NCBI GenBank assembly: GCA_010094025.1
Contig: ML991782.1
Location: 1-64,000 of the forward strand
DNA: 64,000 nt
Origin: Viridothelium virens
Lineage: Eukaryota; Ascomycota; Dothideomycetes; Trypetheliales; Trypetheliaceae
Direction of reading: 5' to 3'
In this document: one piece after another, positions 31,780 to 44,288 of the stretch
Layout: the number at the start of each line of letters is the position of its first letter
Numbering within the stretch: position 1 is the stretch's first letter
Made by a program: the position numbers and the translations under genes
Notes under the pieces: generated by a model
Told to the model about the DNA's origin: nothing
The model's database searches: none
What the model saw: only the letters and a program-made list of their open reading frames with translations

Positions 31780-32260
31780 TCAAGCTGTTATCACTTTATG
31801 GTAGATAGTCCAACAAGCCTTGTGCTTGTTTCGCTCCATGGAGCAGCTTCCCATTATCAGCATTATCGACGATAAGCAGCCATTTACCCACATTCTTCAC
31901 AGTTAGCTGATGCTGCGCCAGCTTCTTGACATCCTTTCCACTCTCTTGCCTTTGATGTATACCTAATGTTGTTGCGATCCCTTTGTATGCCTACTTAAAT
32001 GTCTCCATACTCAAGGCCGGCACCCAGAAAATTGAGTTTTCAGAATAGTCACGCTTGAAAGCACACACAAACCGGAGCGCAATCTGTGTCTTGGCGATAA
32101 CCCCAAGTCTTAATTTTGTCATCTTTTGGTAGCTTTTGCTTAAGCATATTAAGCTCAATATTACGACCAAAAAATCGGAAATTTCGTGAGAAGGGAAGAT
32201 AGAAACTAGGTATCTGACTTTTTGCTTTACAACGTATTAGCTCTCTTACACAGATGACCA
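31780..32260 (-). pseudogene. NB-ARC ATPase domain relic with damaged P-loop
   Basis: On the - strand the sequence reads as a fungal NB-ARC domain: FFGRNIELNMLKQKLP, then KTQIALRFVCAFKRDYSENS, IFWVPALSMETFK, IATTLGIHQRQ, the Walker B strand GKWLLIVDNAD and DNGKLLHGAK. The P-loop is destroyed: the expected YGLGGVGKT stretch is shortened to a GVIAKT-like remnant together with a frame change around 32095-32103. A TAG replaces the Gln codon of METFKQAYKG at about 31990. The domain breaks off after LLDYL with a stop about six codons on. No upstream effector or downstream repeats were found, so only a fragment remains. Confidence 0.8.
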
Positions 32261-33394
32261 CAAGACTCAACCTACAGTGACTATACTAGCCTGCTATGGC
32301 CTCTTCCACTGTCTGCGTCTTGATTATCCCTGCCACTGTTATTATGGACAGCAGCTATTCAAGCATATAAATCAGGTCATTTTAAAAGCCTTCGCACTGC
32401 AGCTCGTTCATATGACATTTTACATACGACCTTTACAATTCGCTACCATGCTACCTCTTCACGACACGATACTCAATCAGCAATGCGTAAATTAAATTCT
32501 ACTGAAGAAGGATTCCTTATCCAGCGTATCCTCGAACTTGATATTCAAGGATTTCCTCCCCGAATGTCCGTCGTACGAGATTGGCAAATCAAGAGTCCGT
32601 TGCGACTTTAAGATTATTGACGCGCCATTAACGCTGGTCTTAAGTAGACCCGTAAATGAAGAAAGAGTCTCGATAGTGTAGATCGCATAACGTAGGTTGT
32701 TGAAAACTCGAGTTCCGCAATAATCGAGAAAAGCCAAAGGAGAGCATTGCCCCGATCAGAAGCAGTGCACGATCAATCTATTGCCAACCCTGGGCTACAG
32801 GCAGCAGTGTGTTCAAAGAATTAGTGGCATTACTGAAGATCTGTAAGCTAAATAGCTTAGAAAACGTGTCTGGGACAAGAAATTTCCTTGTTGGGTTATT
32901 CAGATATTGTTTGTGTTATTACACAACAATGGCCCACTCATGTGAACTATGTATAATGGATTTTCGACGCAACTTCTTATTCTTCTTTTCTCATAGATAT
33001 TACTCGTTCCCGAGCACACAAGATGAACAATGAGTGTCCATCTTTTAACTTTTCTCGTCAGACATAAGTGCGCAAAATGCGAGATGATATTTAATCATCT
33101 TTCTAGATCTGATGGAGATCAGTGTCGATGAAGAAAATAGAGGACGACTAATCGGAAGACGAAAATGTCATGCAGCGCTAAGATCACTAATCATAGAGAG
33201 CCCGAGCTCGGTGATCACAATTTACGTCGTACGACCTTGACCATGAGAATTACTGATATGAACAGCAGTCCGCTACAATAAACTGGGGCGTCACCTTCGA
33301 CCAGCAGCTGGAACGCATTGTCTTTAATTTTACCTTTCCACGAGTACTTCAAACCTGGTTTTATTCGATCAACATAAGGCATACAACTCTCATT
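32261..33394. other. Intergenic, no gene recognised
   Basis: Several frames of 70-80 codons on both strands, none with family features. The part next to the NB-ARC relic may be eroded upstream coding sequence of that gene, but I could not read it through. Confidence 0.4.
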
Positions 33395-33820
33395 ATGCCA
33401 ACCTGGAGTTTTGTCCTCCCAGCGGGCACACTTTCCAGGGAGGAAAAAGATGCAATTGCACCCAAAATTACGCAGATTTACACGGACGGTGGTCTGCCTG
33501 CCTTCTATGTGCACATCTTTTTTGATGAGTACCCGGTTGGTAGTTACTACAATAGCGGCAGAACCCCTGCAAAATCCGCACTCTTGACCATCTCTCACGT
33601 CGCCCGACACTTTGCCTCCGAAAAGGAAAGCTTGGCCTTCCATGAAATGGTCGATCCCATTCTTCGCCCGCTTTTTGAACCAAAAGGGATAACTTGGGAA
33701 TACAATGTCTTGTTACCTTCACAAGATAACTGGAGGATCGATGGGACAGTCCCTCCGACAACCGATAACCCGACCGTTCTGCGACAATGGGCCGAAAGGA
33801 ATGCTGCGGTCCCGGCCTAA
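33395..33820 (+). CDS. Tautomerase superfamily, cis-CaaD-like
   Basis: An intact single-exon protein of 141 residues beginning Met-Pro-Thr-Trp. The Pro directly after Met is the catalytic N-terminal proline of the 4-oxalocrotonate tautomerase superfamily. The pattern LSREEKDAIAPKITQIYTD, PAFYVHIFFDE and NSGRTP-like Arg region, then FHEMVDPILRPLF and the WEYN strand, match the fungal tautomerase_3 group related to cis-3-chloroacrylic acid dehalogenase. The natural substrate of fungal members is unknown. The length is normal for this double beta-alpha-beta fold. Neighbours give no pathway hint. Confidence 0.85.
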   Translation: MPTWSFVLPAGTLSREEKDAIAPKITQIYTDGGLPAFYVHIFFDEYPVGSYYNSGRTPAKSALLTISHVARHFASEKESLAFHEMVDPILRPLFEPKGITWEYNVLLPSQDNWRIDGTVPPTTDNPTVLRQWAERNAAVPA

Positions 33821-35633
33821 TGTGGTTGTGAATGGAATCTGGCTATACCTGGCCTAATATCGATTCATTAATTTGCAGAGTTAGTGTCAACGTAAGAAAC
33901 AGCTGATCGGACATAATATAGAAAGGAGGAAAAAGAGGAAGAAAAGTTAGTCGGTGTTTGGGAATTTTTAGTATTTCATATGTTGTGGCAGCTACCTGAT
34001 GCATAATTAAACGAGGCGCACCGAAATGACTGCTACTCACAAATCGAAATTTTCATCTCCCATTTATTATCGTTACTAGCCCGAAATATTAAAAGGAACG
34101 TTAGGCAACACACCTTCAGACCAAGAATGGGATAAAGTTTCCAGCGACTTCTGTGACATCTCAAAGCTGTACAGGACGTCAATTCGATAGCACGCCCTCC
34201 ACATGCACTTCAGATCAGCCAAAAGATTCTCTCTCGCTCTAGGGCGCGCAGAGTCTCACAAATTTTTGGCTGACGCTCTGCGAAAAAAGAAAGGGAGAGG
34301 TTTAGAGTAGCAGGCTTTAGGATCGCCGAGCTGGGGGGTGGTTTGAAGTGCGATCCACTCGCGTAGATATGGCAATCCCATGTCTCACTAAGAGACCTGT
34401 ATTAGCAGACTATCGGCTTAGTCTCCATGGACCATTGATTGGCAGACTGTTGAGAAATACACATCGAGACAATGGCTTGATTGTCGATGAGCGGTCAAGT
34501 GTAGGAACACAATCTCGATGGATCAGCACGACTGAACCTGGAGTAGGGAGCCTGGGAACTGCTATGATTCCGCTTCATTGCAAACATCTGTAACATGCGT
34601 GAGATGCTGTCAGTAACATACTCGCGCATAGCCGCGTTAGGGGAATGGCTAGATCAACGCGCTGGCAAATTTTGAAGAACTCAATGCGCGGAGCGGAACG
34701 GAACGAGGCGGAGCCAATCTCCATACGGACAGCAGAAATTTCTAAAGGCTTGCGCACGGGCTTAGGCGAACGAACTGCTTTCAAAAATCTTCACGTATTC
34801 AGGCCTGAGCATTCCGATAACGAGGACACTGCACAGATTTGTGTGTACCTGTATGACCAAAGCTTGAGGCCGTATTGTCTCATGTCAAGAGATTTGCACA
34901 TGCCAGATGAATCTTTCCCACGTGGACCCGATGCTACTCATCGTCGTGGCTGTATGTAACGCATGCCACACGATCGAGCAAGGCTTCTGCAGACAAACGC
35001 GCTGCTATCGAAAAGCTAAGCTTTGAGTGCAATCGAGCTGTGGAGAATGAGGCTGTGCTTCGGCGCCTCTCCGCTTTCCGGCGTCTTGCATTAGATGCAG
35101 ACACGCCAGAATTGTCCTTCGCATTGCAGGCCTGCAAGATAAGCTATAAATATTGATTCAAGCTTACCTAGAGCTTGCAGCAAGACTTTGTCGATTGCTG
35201 CCAAGAAGGCTGAAACGCTTGAACGTATACAGTGGTACAGATGAAAGGTTATCCAACCCGCATGATCGCGGAGCTCCGCCCATATGCGGTGATGCACTTC
35301 CTCGAAGACACCACCAGTGGTTTGTCATATCTCAGCTGGTCGACAACTGCAAGTAGCCTGTTCTATGTAGGCCAGTCCTCTTGCTGTCGAGCTGAGAGAT
35401 GTTTCACCAATGAGACAGCAGGACGTCAAGATGTGGGAGTCGGGACACCGAAGCGTGTGTCCTGTCGTCGAACAACACTGCCTCACGAAGTATTCTGGAG
35501 TTTCATGTATATCTATGCAAGCGGGGCCCATATTTAAATGTCTGAAACAAGCGCTCGTTTTCAAGCTGTCCTGCACCGATCCTTTCATTTCCCTCTGCAA
35601 GACCTAAATCTACTAAGCCACCATTAGCTTTCC
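33821..35633. other. Intergenic, no convincing gene
   Basis: Only short frames. One 58-codon + strand stretch ending at about 35154 is Ala/Arg/Glu-rich and protein-like, but I could not link it to a start or a family. No repeats noted. Confidence 0.35.
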
Positions 35634-37702
35634 ATGGCGAAGCAATACTCTACCGTCAACAATGCTCCAGATGGCTCAGACGCAGATTCAATCGAGCGTA
35701 TTCTTACGATCCTCGATCAAAATACCAGCTATGAAGGCTCTCAGGAAATATTGGGACCCACATCTGCATCTTCCACTCTGAAAGAAGCAAAGGAAATTTG
35801 TAGCGAGTCACCGTCATCGCAGCCAAGCAAATGGGCATGGAGCTTCATCTCGTCTACTTCATCCAGCAGCAAACGCGGGTCTGTCGTAAGAAGTGTTGGT
35901 CGCAAAGTATCGTTCAAGCTATCGCCCTGGACCTCTGAAATTCTGAGCCTTGGCCTTGGAATTGGAGCATTGACCGGTATCATCGCACTCCTGGCCCACT
36001 TCAATGGCCAAGCGTTGCCAAATTGGCCATATGATATCACACTCAACACTCTGATCGCTCTCATGGCCACAATTGTCAATGCAGGCATTGCAGTTTCCCT
36101 CCAAAGCGGGCTCAGTCAGCTTAAATGGATCGGCTTTAAATCAGGCCGGAGGCCTCTTGCTGATTTCGAAACGTTTGACGAGGCGAGTCGAGGTTCTCGG
36201 GGCGTTTTCAAACTTCTGGCCACGGCTAGAGGAGGGTGAGTCTGATGTCTGGTCCCAACGCTTGCTTTTCCACAGCCTTACTTTGGTCAGTGTCTTTGGA
36301 TCGCTCGGGGCGATCATCGCAATTGTTTCTCTCGCCTTGGGCCCATTCGCTCAGCAGATCATCGAGTATCGCATGCGTACCGTCGCCCATCCTGGTCTCG
36401 CAAATATCCCGCGGGCTCTTAATTACAGCGGAGCTCTACCTGGAGATAGCTCTTCGAGTGAGTCATTCGTTCATTAGCCCACCTAATTAAGTCTAACGTA
36501 CATCAGCTGGATACGTGCCGATTTTGCCTATGAAGTCAGCGGTATACAATGGTCTGTTTGCAGAGAACAACAAACCAGCAGCAACTCTACCTTTTGCTTG
36601 CCCAACGGGCAATTGTACTTGGCCAACATACGACACGCTCGCGGTTTGCTCCGAATGTATTGAAATCTCCTCCGTCATGGAACGCTACTGTGGACCTGAT
36701 GATACCGACGGAGGACACCAGAACCTGGGATCCTGTGGCTGGAAAGTACCTCAGGGTGCCGTGTTGAATTCCTCTGCGGATGTTTTCAGCATGACACCTT
36801 TCTTTCCGTTCTCACAAGGAGACATGCCCTACGCTACGATCATGAAATTGGTGTTCATGGGAACAGAGTCGTAAACGGTTGCCAATGTTCTGAACCCCTG
36901 GGCTCTCCAGTGCTCGCTTAGCTTCTGTGTACAGACGTTATCATCCAGCGTCGTGAACGGTAGCCTGATCGAAGATGTTACAGATATTGTCTACAACAGT
37001 ACGGTTGTCGACATGAGCTCCTCTGAACTCATCTTCGACTCCAATAGCAACAACGCTACAACTGAATACCCAGTATACATCAATACTCCGTCCAGTCTTC
37101 CTTACCAGGTCAGCATGGGTGCCAAACTCGCTCTTGCTGGATGGTTCTCTACGCTATTCCGTGCCGGCTCCGCAACCCGCAGCGCCTCATCCTTCAATCG
37201 GACCATCTCCTCGACCAATCCAGACGCCGTCGCCGTGAACCTCACTGTCGGTATCTCCAGTGGTGAAACTTTCTTTGATACCGACATCGTGACTGCTTTC
37301 TATTGGAACTATTACCAATACCCCTCCGGTATACCGCTCCTTCTTTCGGACCTCGCGACCTCTATGACCGTTGCGTTTCGCTCGTTCACTGGCGCGAAGG
37401 GGGTTGCGGGTATGGCAGAGAACGTGGAGAGCTACGTCCATGTGAGATGGGCATTTCTGACGTTACCGTTAGTAGTTGTTGGGGGTGCAGCATTGTTTTT
37501 GGGTTGTGTGGTTTGGAGGACGAAGGTAGTAGAGTCTAAGGTGTGGAAAGGGAGTGCATTGGCTATGTTGAGTTGTGGATTGGATAGAGAGCTACGGAGG
37601 AGCTTTATGGGGACGGAGGATATGAATAGAGTGAGAAAACTGGCTAGAGGAGCCAATGTGAGACTGGATGAGGACGATGACGGCATCTGGCTAAGGGAGT
37701 GA
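35634..37702 (+). pseudogene. DUF3176 membrane protein with one premature TAA
   Basis: Three exons (35634-36235, 36276-36457, 36507-37702; introns 40 and 49 nt) sum to 660 codons in one frame. The layout is that of DUF3176: a Ser-rich N-terminus, paired membrane helices (EILSLGLGIGALTGIIALLAH, then TLIALMATIVNAGIAV), SQLKW and FDEASRG motifs, a Cys-rich extracellular region (ACPTGNCTWP, TLAVCSECIE), and a final helix near residue 610 with the KVWKGSALAML tail. A TAA at 36872-36874 interrupts the frame where sequence on both sides stays family-like; no GT-AG pair of suitable phase removes it. One C-to-T change from CAA would create it. Function of the family is unknown. Confidence 0.82.
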
Positions 37703-40700
37703 GCAACCTGTAAACCGCATATCAGTTCTTGAATAACATCAAATCCAACCTGGCCCACGCGGATGTACCACACACCATCAGCTACTTGAACTATACTGAG
37801 AGACCTGTCCTCATTGACACGCCTGTCGTTGCGAGAAGCATGACCGAACTGGACAATCAGCATCTACTTGTGATAGACAGAGTCTTCCAAAGGTAGCGTT
37901 AGATTAGTCGCTCCTGATGAATTGAGCACCAACAGCAGCAGCATTCAGTCATTTCATGATACGACATGAGACTCATCGGGTGAAGTTATAACCATTGGTT
38001 GCAAGATGTGTAGCGTTCAGATTGACTGCCCTAATCATTCAACGCGTAACTTGATCTCGAACGACGACAGCAGTTGTTTAGTTGATCGAAATTTGGAAGG
38101 TGGCACTTGAGACAGGTCTTTAGATTACGCACATTGACAGCATCGCAAGTTCATTGGATGTGCTCTTACACTCTAAGAAGAGGTGAGATTGAAGCTACAC
38201 GCCTTGTAACATAGGCAATCCCGAATGTCTTACTGCGGAACCTTAAAATTGCCTCTCAGGGCTGGACAAACCTTACATTCAATCTGCAAGCCGTTCAGTG
38301 CATTGATCCTGCTATTGGGACCAGCAGGAGAAAGCTCGGGTCGCTCCGTGGGCTCGGCCGAGCAGTTTCAAGAAGATAATGAGAAGAAGGCAGACTTGCA
38401 GATCAGCATTTGTGTCCAACATGAGCTTTCCCCTACTCCGCTGCTATTCGGCAGATATTTCCAGTTGCTATTTGCATTGATCGTCTAAAAGGAATATATT
38501 TCCGAAGGATCCGCCTGGATAGGCAAAGGGTACGGGAAGGTGCAGGGAGACGACCACGCGTTTTCTTCAGATGATCTTTGGGTGTTTGCTCCTGTTCTCA
38601 GACAAAGGCGTAGTAATGTTAGATCAGGCAAGCAAAAGCTGAGTCCTGTCCAGGCGGAAATTTAGGCAGCTGTCACGGCTGCTGGCGGGCACTTTGACCT
38701 TCCCTTGTACGTAGAAGATTGGACCCTGTGATTTCTGCTGTATCTTGCTCATCGCATTTTTTCCCCACGTTTCTGATGAGCTGAGAAGATGAAGTAGGAA
38801 GTTTAGAAACTGCGAGATAAGAAATTAAACCGGTACGAAGATGTTTATGACGCTGAAGATCGGTGTGATCAGTCTAGGGCGGATGGGCGGCACCATCCTC
38901 AGTATAGCTCCACGAGCTGTGATGAAGGCCTCTATTTGTAGAGTGAAGCCCATATAAACTTGATCTTGAACGATTACTTAATGCCTTGATTGCGCTGAAA
39001 ACTACTGGAACATAATGCGGTTCTGGGATGCCTTGCGGCTCACTTCATGTCTTCTCTACTATCATTTAGTGGGCTCTTGGTCGGTCTTGATACTCGTGAA
39101 TCAGTATTGGGGCCGGTCTTCAAAGACGGGAAGAAATGTCTTGACAGACATATTGCACTGACAACGAAGGAATGTCCAGCTGTATTCCAGTCAGTAATGT
39201 GGACGGATAAGTAACAAGCGGGATTCCTTCAAGGGATATTAGCCCATCTGCAGCCCAGAAATCCTTAGCACATTCTGAAAGTGAGATGTTGGCTATGCTT
39301 CAGACCAACTTTCTTCTTGTAGCAACGAACGCTAATCCAAAGGGGCATTGATGCTCTACAGGGAGTACAGTTGAGTTCGCAGTGTCGCATTCCAATATTG
39401 GAAGGTAGAAAAGAGGCAATACCAGCAGGATCTGGAATTTACACTAAACACATCACAATTTTGTCTAGCCAAGTTAGGCCCCAGGGCAAATTGAGACGTC
39501 AAATGTACGAGACCAGTAGAAAGCGAGGAATGGTGATGCGAGTAGAGCATTAACTAGGTTTGGCACGCTTGTCAGCCATCATAAGTTAAGTGGATATAGG
39601 TCGTAAGCAATGACGGCTACCAATCCAAAGATCGCTGGATGCTTAGCAGATGATTTAAGTTTTGCAAATACTTCAGCGCCTGATACAACTCTTCGGGAAA
39701 GTAGTTCTCGAATACATGTGATGTTTGAAGCGTGCTGTAAGGTTCCGAGTGGTGCAATCTTGCCGTTCGCTACCAGAACCTGACCGTTGAAGAAGCACGG
39801 CACGGGAAAGATCCATGCAGTGAACTTGATTCAGGCCGGTGAACACTGAACGCGTGGCAACAATGACCCAGGAGGCAAGACGTTACGGCAAGAATAGGCA
39901 GGTAGATTGGATCCTGCATATTACGACAAGAGGTCCTACGAAACAACGTCCGCACCTGAATGTAGCGTGCTTCATCGGAGATCCAAGAGGGGAAGGCACG
40001 TTTCCGCCAGATGGGATCGACGTCCTGCATCTTTCTTAGTGGTGACATATGGACCGTGGCCAAATGCAGTGGTCGGCAATCTTTGTGTGTCAGTGTAGAT
40101 CGACACAATGGATTACAGATAGATTGCGGCCACCGCGTAGTCGTTCGCGATTAGCATTCGTCAAGTTTGCGTTCATCCAGCGTTTTTCTCAGAGAAAATT
40201 CCCGTGAGCGCTAGCTGATAGCTTGAAGTAGATGAAGAAAGTAGCCGATTTGTCACGGAAAAAAACTACAAAAACAAAATGAGTAGGCGAGACTCGCTCT
40301 ATGCGCGCATCCGAAGCCTATGGAAGCCCCTGACCGTGCCTACGATTCGAGTCTAGACCCTACAGGAGGTGGAGATGCTCGAGGACGCTAAGAGGCGTCC
40401 AGGAGACGGTCCATAGGCATTTGATCCAAGGTCAACTCTATCCTAAAGACGCGTGGAGATTGTCTTGGCATCATCAAGCATTCAATTTGCCAAGTTTCAT
40501 AGGCGTTGAGCCAGTGACGACCATGGCACATTCAAAAAGCGGGCCGTGCCAGCCCGACGGTGCCTCTAGCATGACGGCGTGGGTTGGAAACACGGACGAC
40601 AACTGTCCATGTTGAATGGTACCGAAGCCATCCCTAGTTGTGTAACGGTTGAAGATTCTCCCCAACAAAGAAACGCTCGGTGGATCCTTACCGCAATGGA

Positions 40701-43700
40701 TCACTGTCGTAAGCTTCGGAGTGATCACGCGGCATTATTTTGAAACTAAAATGCCGTTAACATAAATCCGTATCTGCAAGCTTGGAGGAGGCCAAAGGAA
40801 GGCCTATGACTGGAGGCCCAAGGAAGATGGTCGGAGGTAGTGACGGATGGCTGCAGTCATTGTGTAATGAAGCTACTCATGGGTCGACCAACGGCAGAGG
40901 GAGGAGCGGCGCACTTTGAGCCCAAGTCGCTTGGAGATAGCGTGCTTTGTCGATGCGATTCATCTCGAGATGGAATGCGGAAGGGGTTCTGCTGGCCTTG
41001 GAAAGAGGTGGTGCAAAGCTTCGCAGATCGAGATGGGGTGAAGACTACGACGTCTGACGGCTACTCGAGATCTTAAAGGGCATCCGAAGACAGATCTGGG
41101 TGACGTGCAAGAGAGGTAACAGGATCTTTGTTGAAATGCAATCAAAACGTTGCTGTACCCGGGACCCCAAAGGGAAGGCCGACGCTGGCATGATGAAGAA
41201 CGGATGGTAGGCCGAGCTGGACTTGCTGAAGTGGCTGATGGCCCGACAGTTCAAGAGCGTGTCTCACGAAAATGTCTTCGACCAGCGTGTCGGCGTCGAG
41301 CTGCGTGAGAGTCATGCGCAGGAGGCTATGTATAGTCGAGAGAGTGTACATCTGTAGGGTTAGCATGTCTGCGGCATTACGAGGGTGATCGCGATGCCCA
41401 TCGGCGCAGCGTAAAGAGCATCGGCGAGAAATGTGTGGATGGAAGAGAAGCGAGCGCTGGGAAAATATGGTCGGTGGCGCCATTAGTGTCCTCGCGCCAT
41501 TGGGCCGCCAAGCGAGCCAATGGCGGAGCATCCTGCAAAGTAACCCATCGCCGCCCAGCACTTCAGTCCTTTCCAGTCTCTTTCCCCCCCCCCGAGGTAC
41601 CTCCCCAGTGGCCCGGCTTTGCAATGCCTGGATGCTGCATGTCACGAGTGACTGACGTTGCAGGCGCCTCAAGCAGAGTGGTTGGGCTTGGGGGCGCATC
41701 CGGGGTCCGGCGATCGAAGCAAGGAGCCTGGCTGGCACATCAACCTGACGCCATCGCCAGGGCAGGCTGGCGGTAGACGCTTTGGTCCACCTGCTCCTGC
41801 AGACGTTGCTCAGCCGGGCCAATTGATCTGGTCAAGTAGGCCGAGAGTTATTCTCCGAAGGTCGGAAAGCTTCTGGAATGCCGGCGTTTTGAATCATGGC
41901 GCCCTCCCCACCCGTCGTCGTGGCCGCCTGATTTGGGAAGCAGATTACAGCTCTCACGCGCAATGGCGTCGACTCATTGGGCGGTGGCTGGACGTCCAGC
42001 TCTGCCCTTGCTGCTGCGCACCTATTCTAGCTCGGACAATCAATGACCGTCACGAGTCTGTGAGGAATGCGGTGCGGCTCAGGCATAATCCAAGCCAATA
42101 TAACCCCCTTGTGACAGGTAACGGCCAATGCAAATTGACCCCCTCCCCAGTGTTCAACTTCTGGCTGCCCTGTAACCCCAGACTAAGGCCATGACCCGCT
42201 TCGCGGCTGACGGGCCGTGCGGAAGCTGGGCAATATCCGACAGGGTGCCGCACGTCTGTTGAGCGCTCCTGTAAGTTTGTCAGCCTTGTAGTCGCGAGTG
42301 GGATCAGGGGATGGAAGTTAGGGGTGGGATGACTTGCAGCAAATTCGGCGGCTCATCCACCTGCAGCCGGGGATTATTCTTAGCAAGTAAAGATGAAACA
42401 TTGCATGCCCTGCCTAGCAAGTCAAAGTTTGATGTCGGCTGCAAGCAGCATCATCTCAAGCGGGTGAATGGAGGATCATGTTCCTGCATCTGTACGTGGT
42501 CGCCTGCGGGGAGCATCGCCACCGGTTGGAGCCGTTGAGCGAATGAGCCATCGGCGGCAGCTGAGGTTCGAGAAGAGGACCTGCAGATCTACTTGGTAAG
42601 ACATGCAGCTTTGCGTGGAGTGATTAGCATCGATGAGGATGCGCTTCGAGCAAAAATTCCCTCTCTCGCGGCTGCAATGCCCATAGACACTCCGTTTTAG
42701 GTAATGCGCTTCTGCAGCTTTCCAATGCTACCTAGAGAACTGGAAATGGTCTGAGCACTCAATACGATCATCTTCCGGGGCTGAATCTGATCGTCCAGCA
42801 CGAATCATTGACTCTCTGGCCCGTGGCTGCTCTCTTTGGGAAAGCTTGACGGCGCATCTCGGCAGCAAGTGTTATGATTGCCCAGCGAACCCTACAACCG
42901 ATTCGATCCCATCACTTCTCCTCGAGGTTCCCGTGGAATCTCCAAGGCAAGCTATCCAAAATGTCCCTTTCATCTGATCCATGATCATTGAACTTGCTCC
43001 CAATCTTGGTACAGACGCGTGCTTTTTTTGTTTTCGCAGCTGTCTTTGTTGGACTTTGAGCTCGAGTGGTCTCAGGACCTTAGTGTCAACCACAGATCCG
43101 AGACCACGGGCAACGCCGTTGTCATTGTTTGAATTACCTACCGTGTACATCTGTACGGGCGTATGCCCTTGCTTTCTTAGCACGGCGCAGTACAGGTACG
43201 CCAGCATAAAACCAAAGCCGCTCTTATCCTCTCTGTCGCAACTTCAATTGACTACTACAAGCCGGAAAAGAAGCTCGATTCACGCGTTTGCAGCCGACAT
43301 CATCGCCAATCTGGATGCTGGGCTTTCCCGAACCACGCGGCTCTCCTACTGGCTTACGCAGATCGCTAAGGCAGTAATCCCTGGCCATCGTATATACCTT
43401 CCCTGGATCTTCGACACTGCAGTCCAGTACAGCAAAATCTCTGTAGCCCGCATCTCTCGCTGTATCAGAACCCTGGCCGTAAAGCAAGGTTCCTGTTCAC
43501 GGATCTCTCTCCACCGACGGGAACAGTTCGAAGTGCATTCACTGCCCCACCGACAGGCCCCAATCAAGCAGCCAAAGATCCAGCGACCAGGTCGACCAGA
43601 ACAGTTTCGAGTGACGGCGTCTGTGCGTTGGCGTTGGCCGTCACATTCAGAAGAAAGTGTTGTCGAACTAAGGATCGAAGAGGGCCCTCGCAGCTTGAAA

Positions 43701-44288
43701 TACCGTCGACGTCCACATCCACCACCGGCAACGCGCACCTCCGAACCTCGCTCTCCTGTTGCAACACCAGAAGATTCGTCTTCTCACGGCCGTCAGGAAA
43801 AGAGTCTATCGCGAGTCAGGCTCCAGCAGCCGTTGGGTGCTGCTAGCGACGGCCCGAAACCCAATCTTGAATTACCTTCTCTCTCACATCGATCTGAGCC
43901 CACACCAAGCCCTAGTGGCCGCCTTTAGCGAACGTACGACAGCTTTGCCGAGCGCCCGCCATACCTTCGCCAACGGCCGCCGTCCCGCGATTCGCCCTCA
44001 GCTCGTTGTTTTGCAGTCGGCCCGCGGTGCCTGGTCTGCCGCCCTGGTATATCGCAGCTGCGCCATTGGTTGAGGTGCGCCCGTCTGCGTCCTTGTCGGC
44101 CACCTTCGACTGAGGCTTGGCAGTCTCGCCCTGCCGTAAGGAAAGGGCAGTCGTCTTCGAAGAGACAAGGCTCGAAAAAAAATATTGGCCACCGTCAGCC
44201 GTCGTCATCTGCGTTCCAGACGGGTCAGGACGAGGGGACTCGGTGGGCGAAGGGAATAAGGGCGGGACATAAAAGATAATTACTCGCC
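37703..44288. other. Long 6.6 kb gene-poor region upstream of the xprG-like gene
   Basis: I could not recognise any protein family, tRNA or transposon here. Frames up to about 315 codons exist (for example 42981-43928) but they are overlapped by others in several frames and look compositional. A C10 homopolymer lies at 41584-41593. From about 43200 the sequence becomes pyrimidine-rich, as in a long 5' leader or promoter of the following transcription factor gene. Confidence 0.4.

Noticed and set aside
36860-36915. TAA of the DUF3176 gene removed by a GTAAAC..CCAG intron
   Set aside because: A 40-nt intron there would put the following conserved Cys-rich sequence out of frame.
40320-40400. 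B-box-like GATTCGAGTCT as a further tRNA
   Set aside because: No pairing T stem and no A box at a suitable distance on either strand.
41142-41822. 226-codon - strand frame as a gene
   Set aside because: Overlapped by several + strand frames of similar length, with no recognisable domain.
42981-43928. 315-codon + strand frame as a gene
   Set aside because: Low-complexity, pyrimidine-driven composition, overlapping frames on both strands, no motif and no intron pattern.
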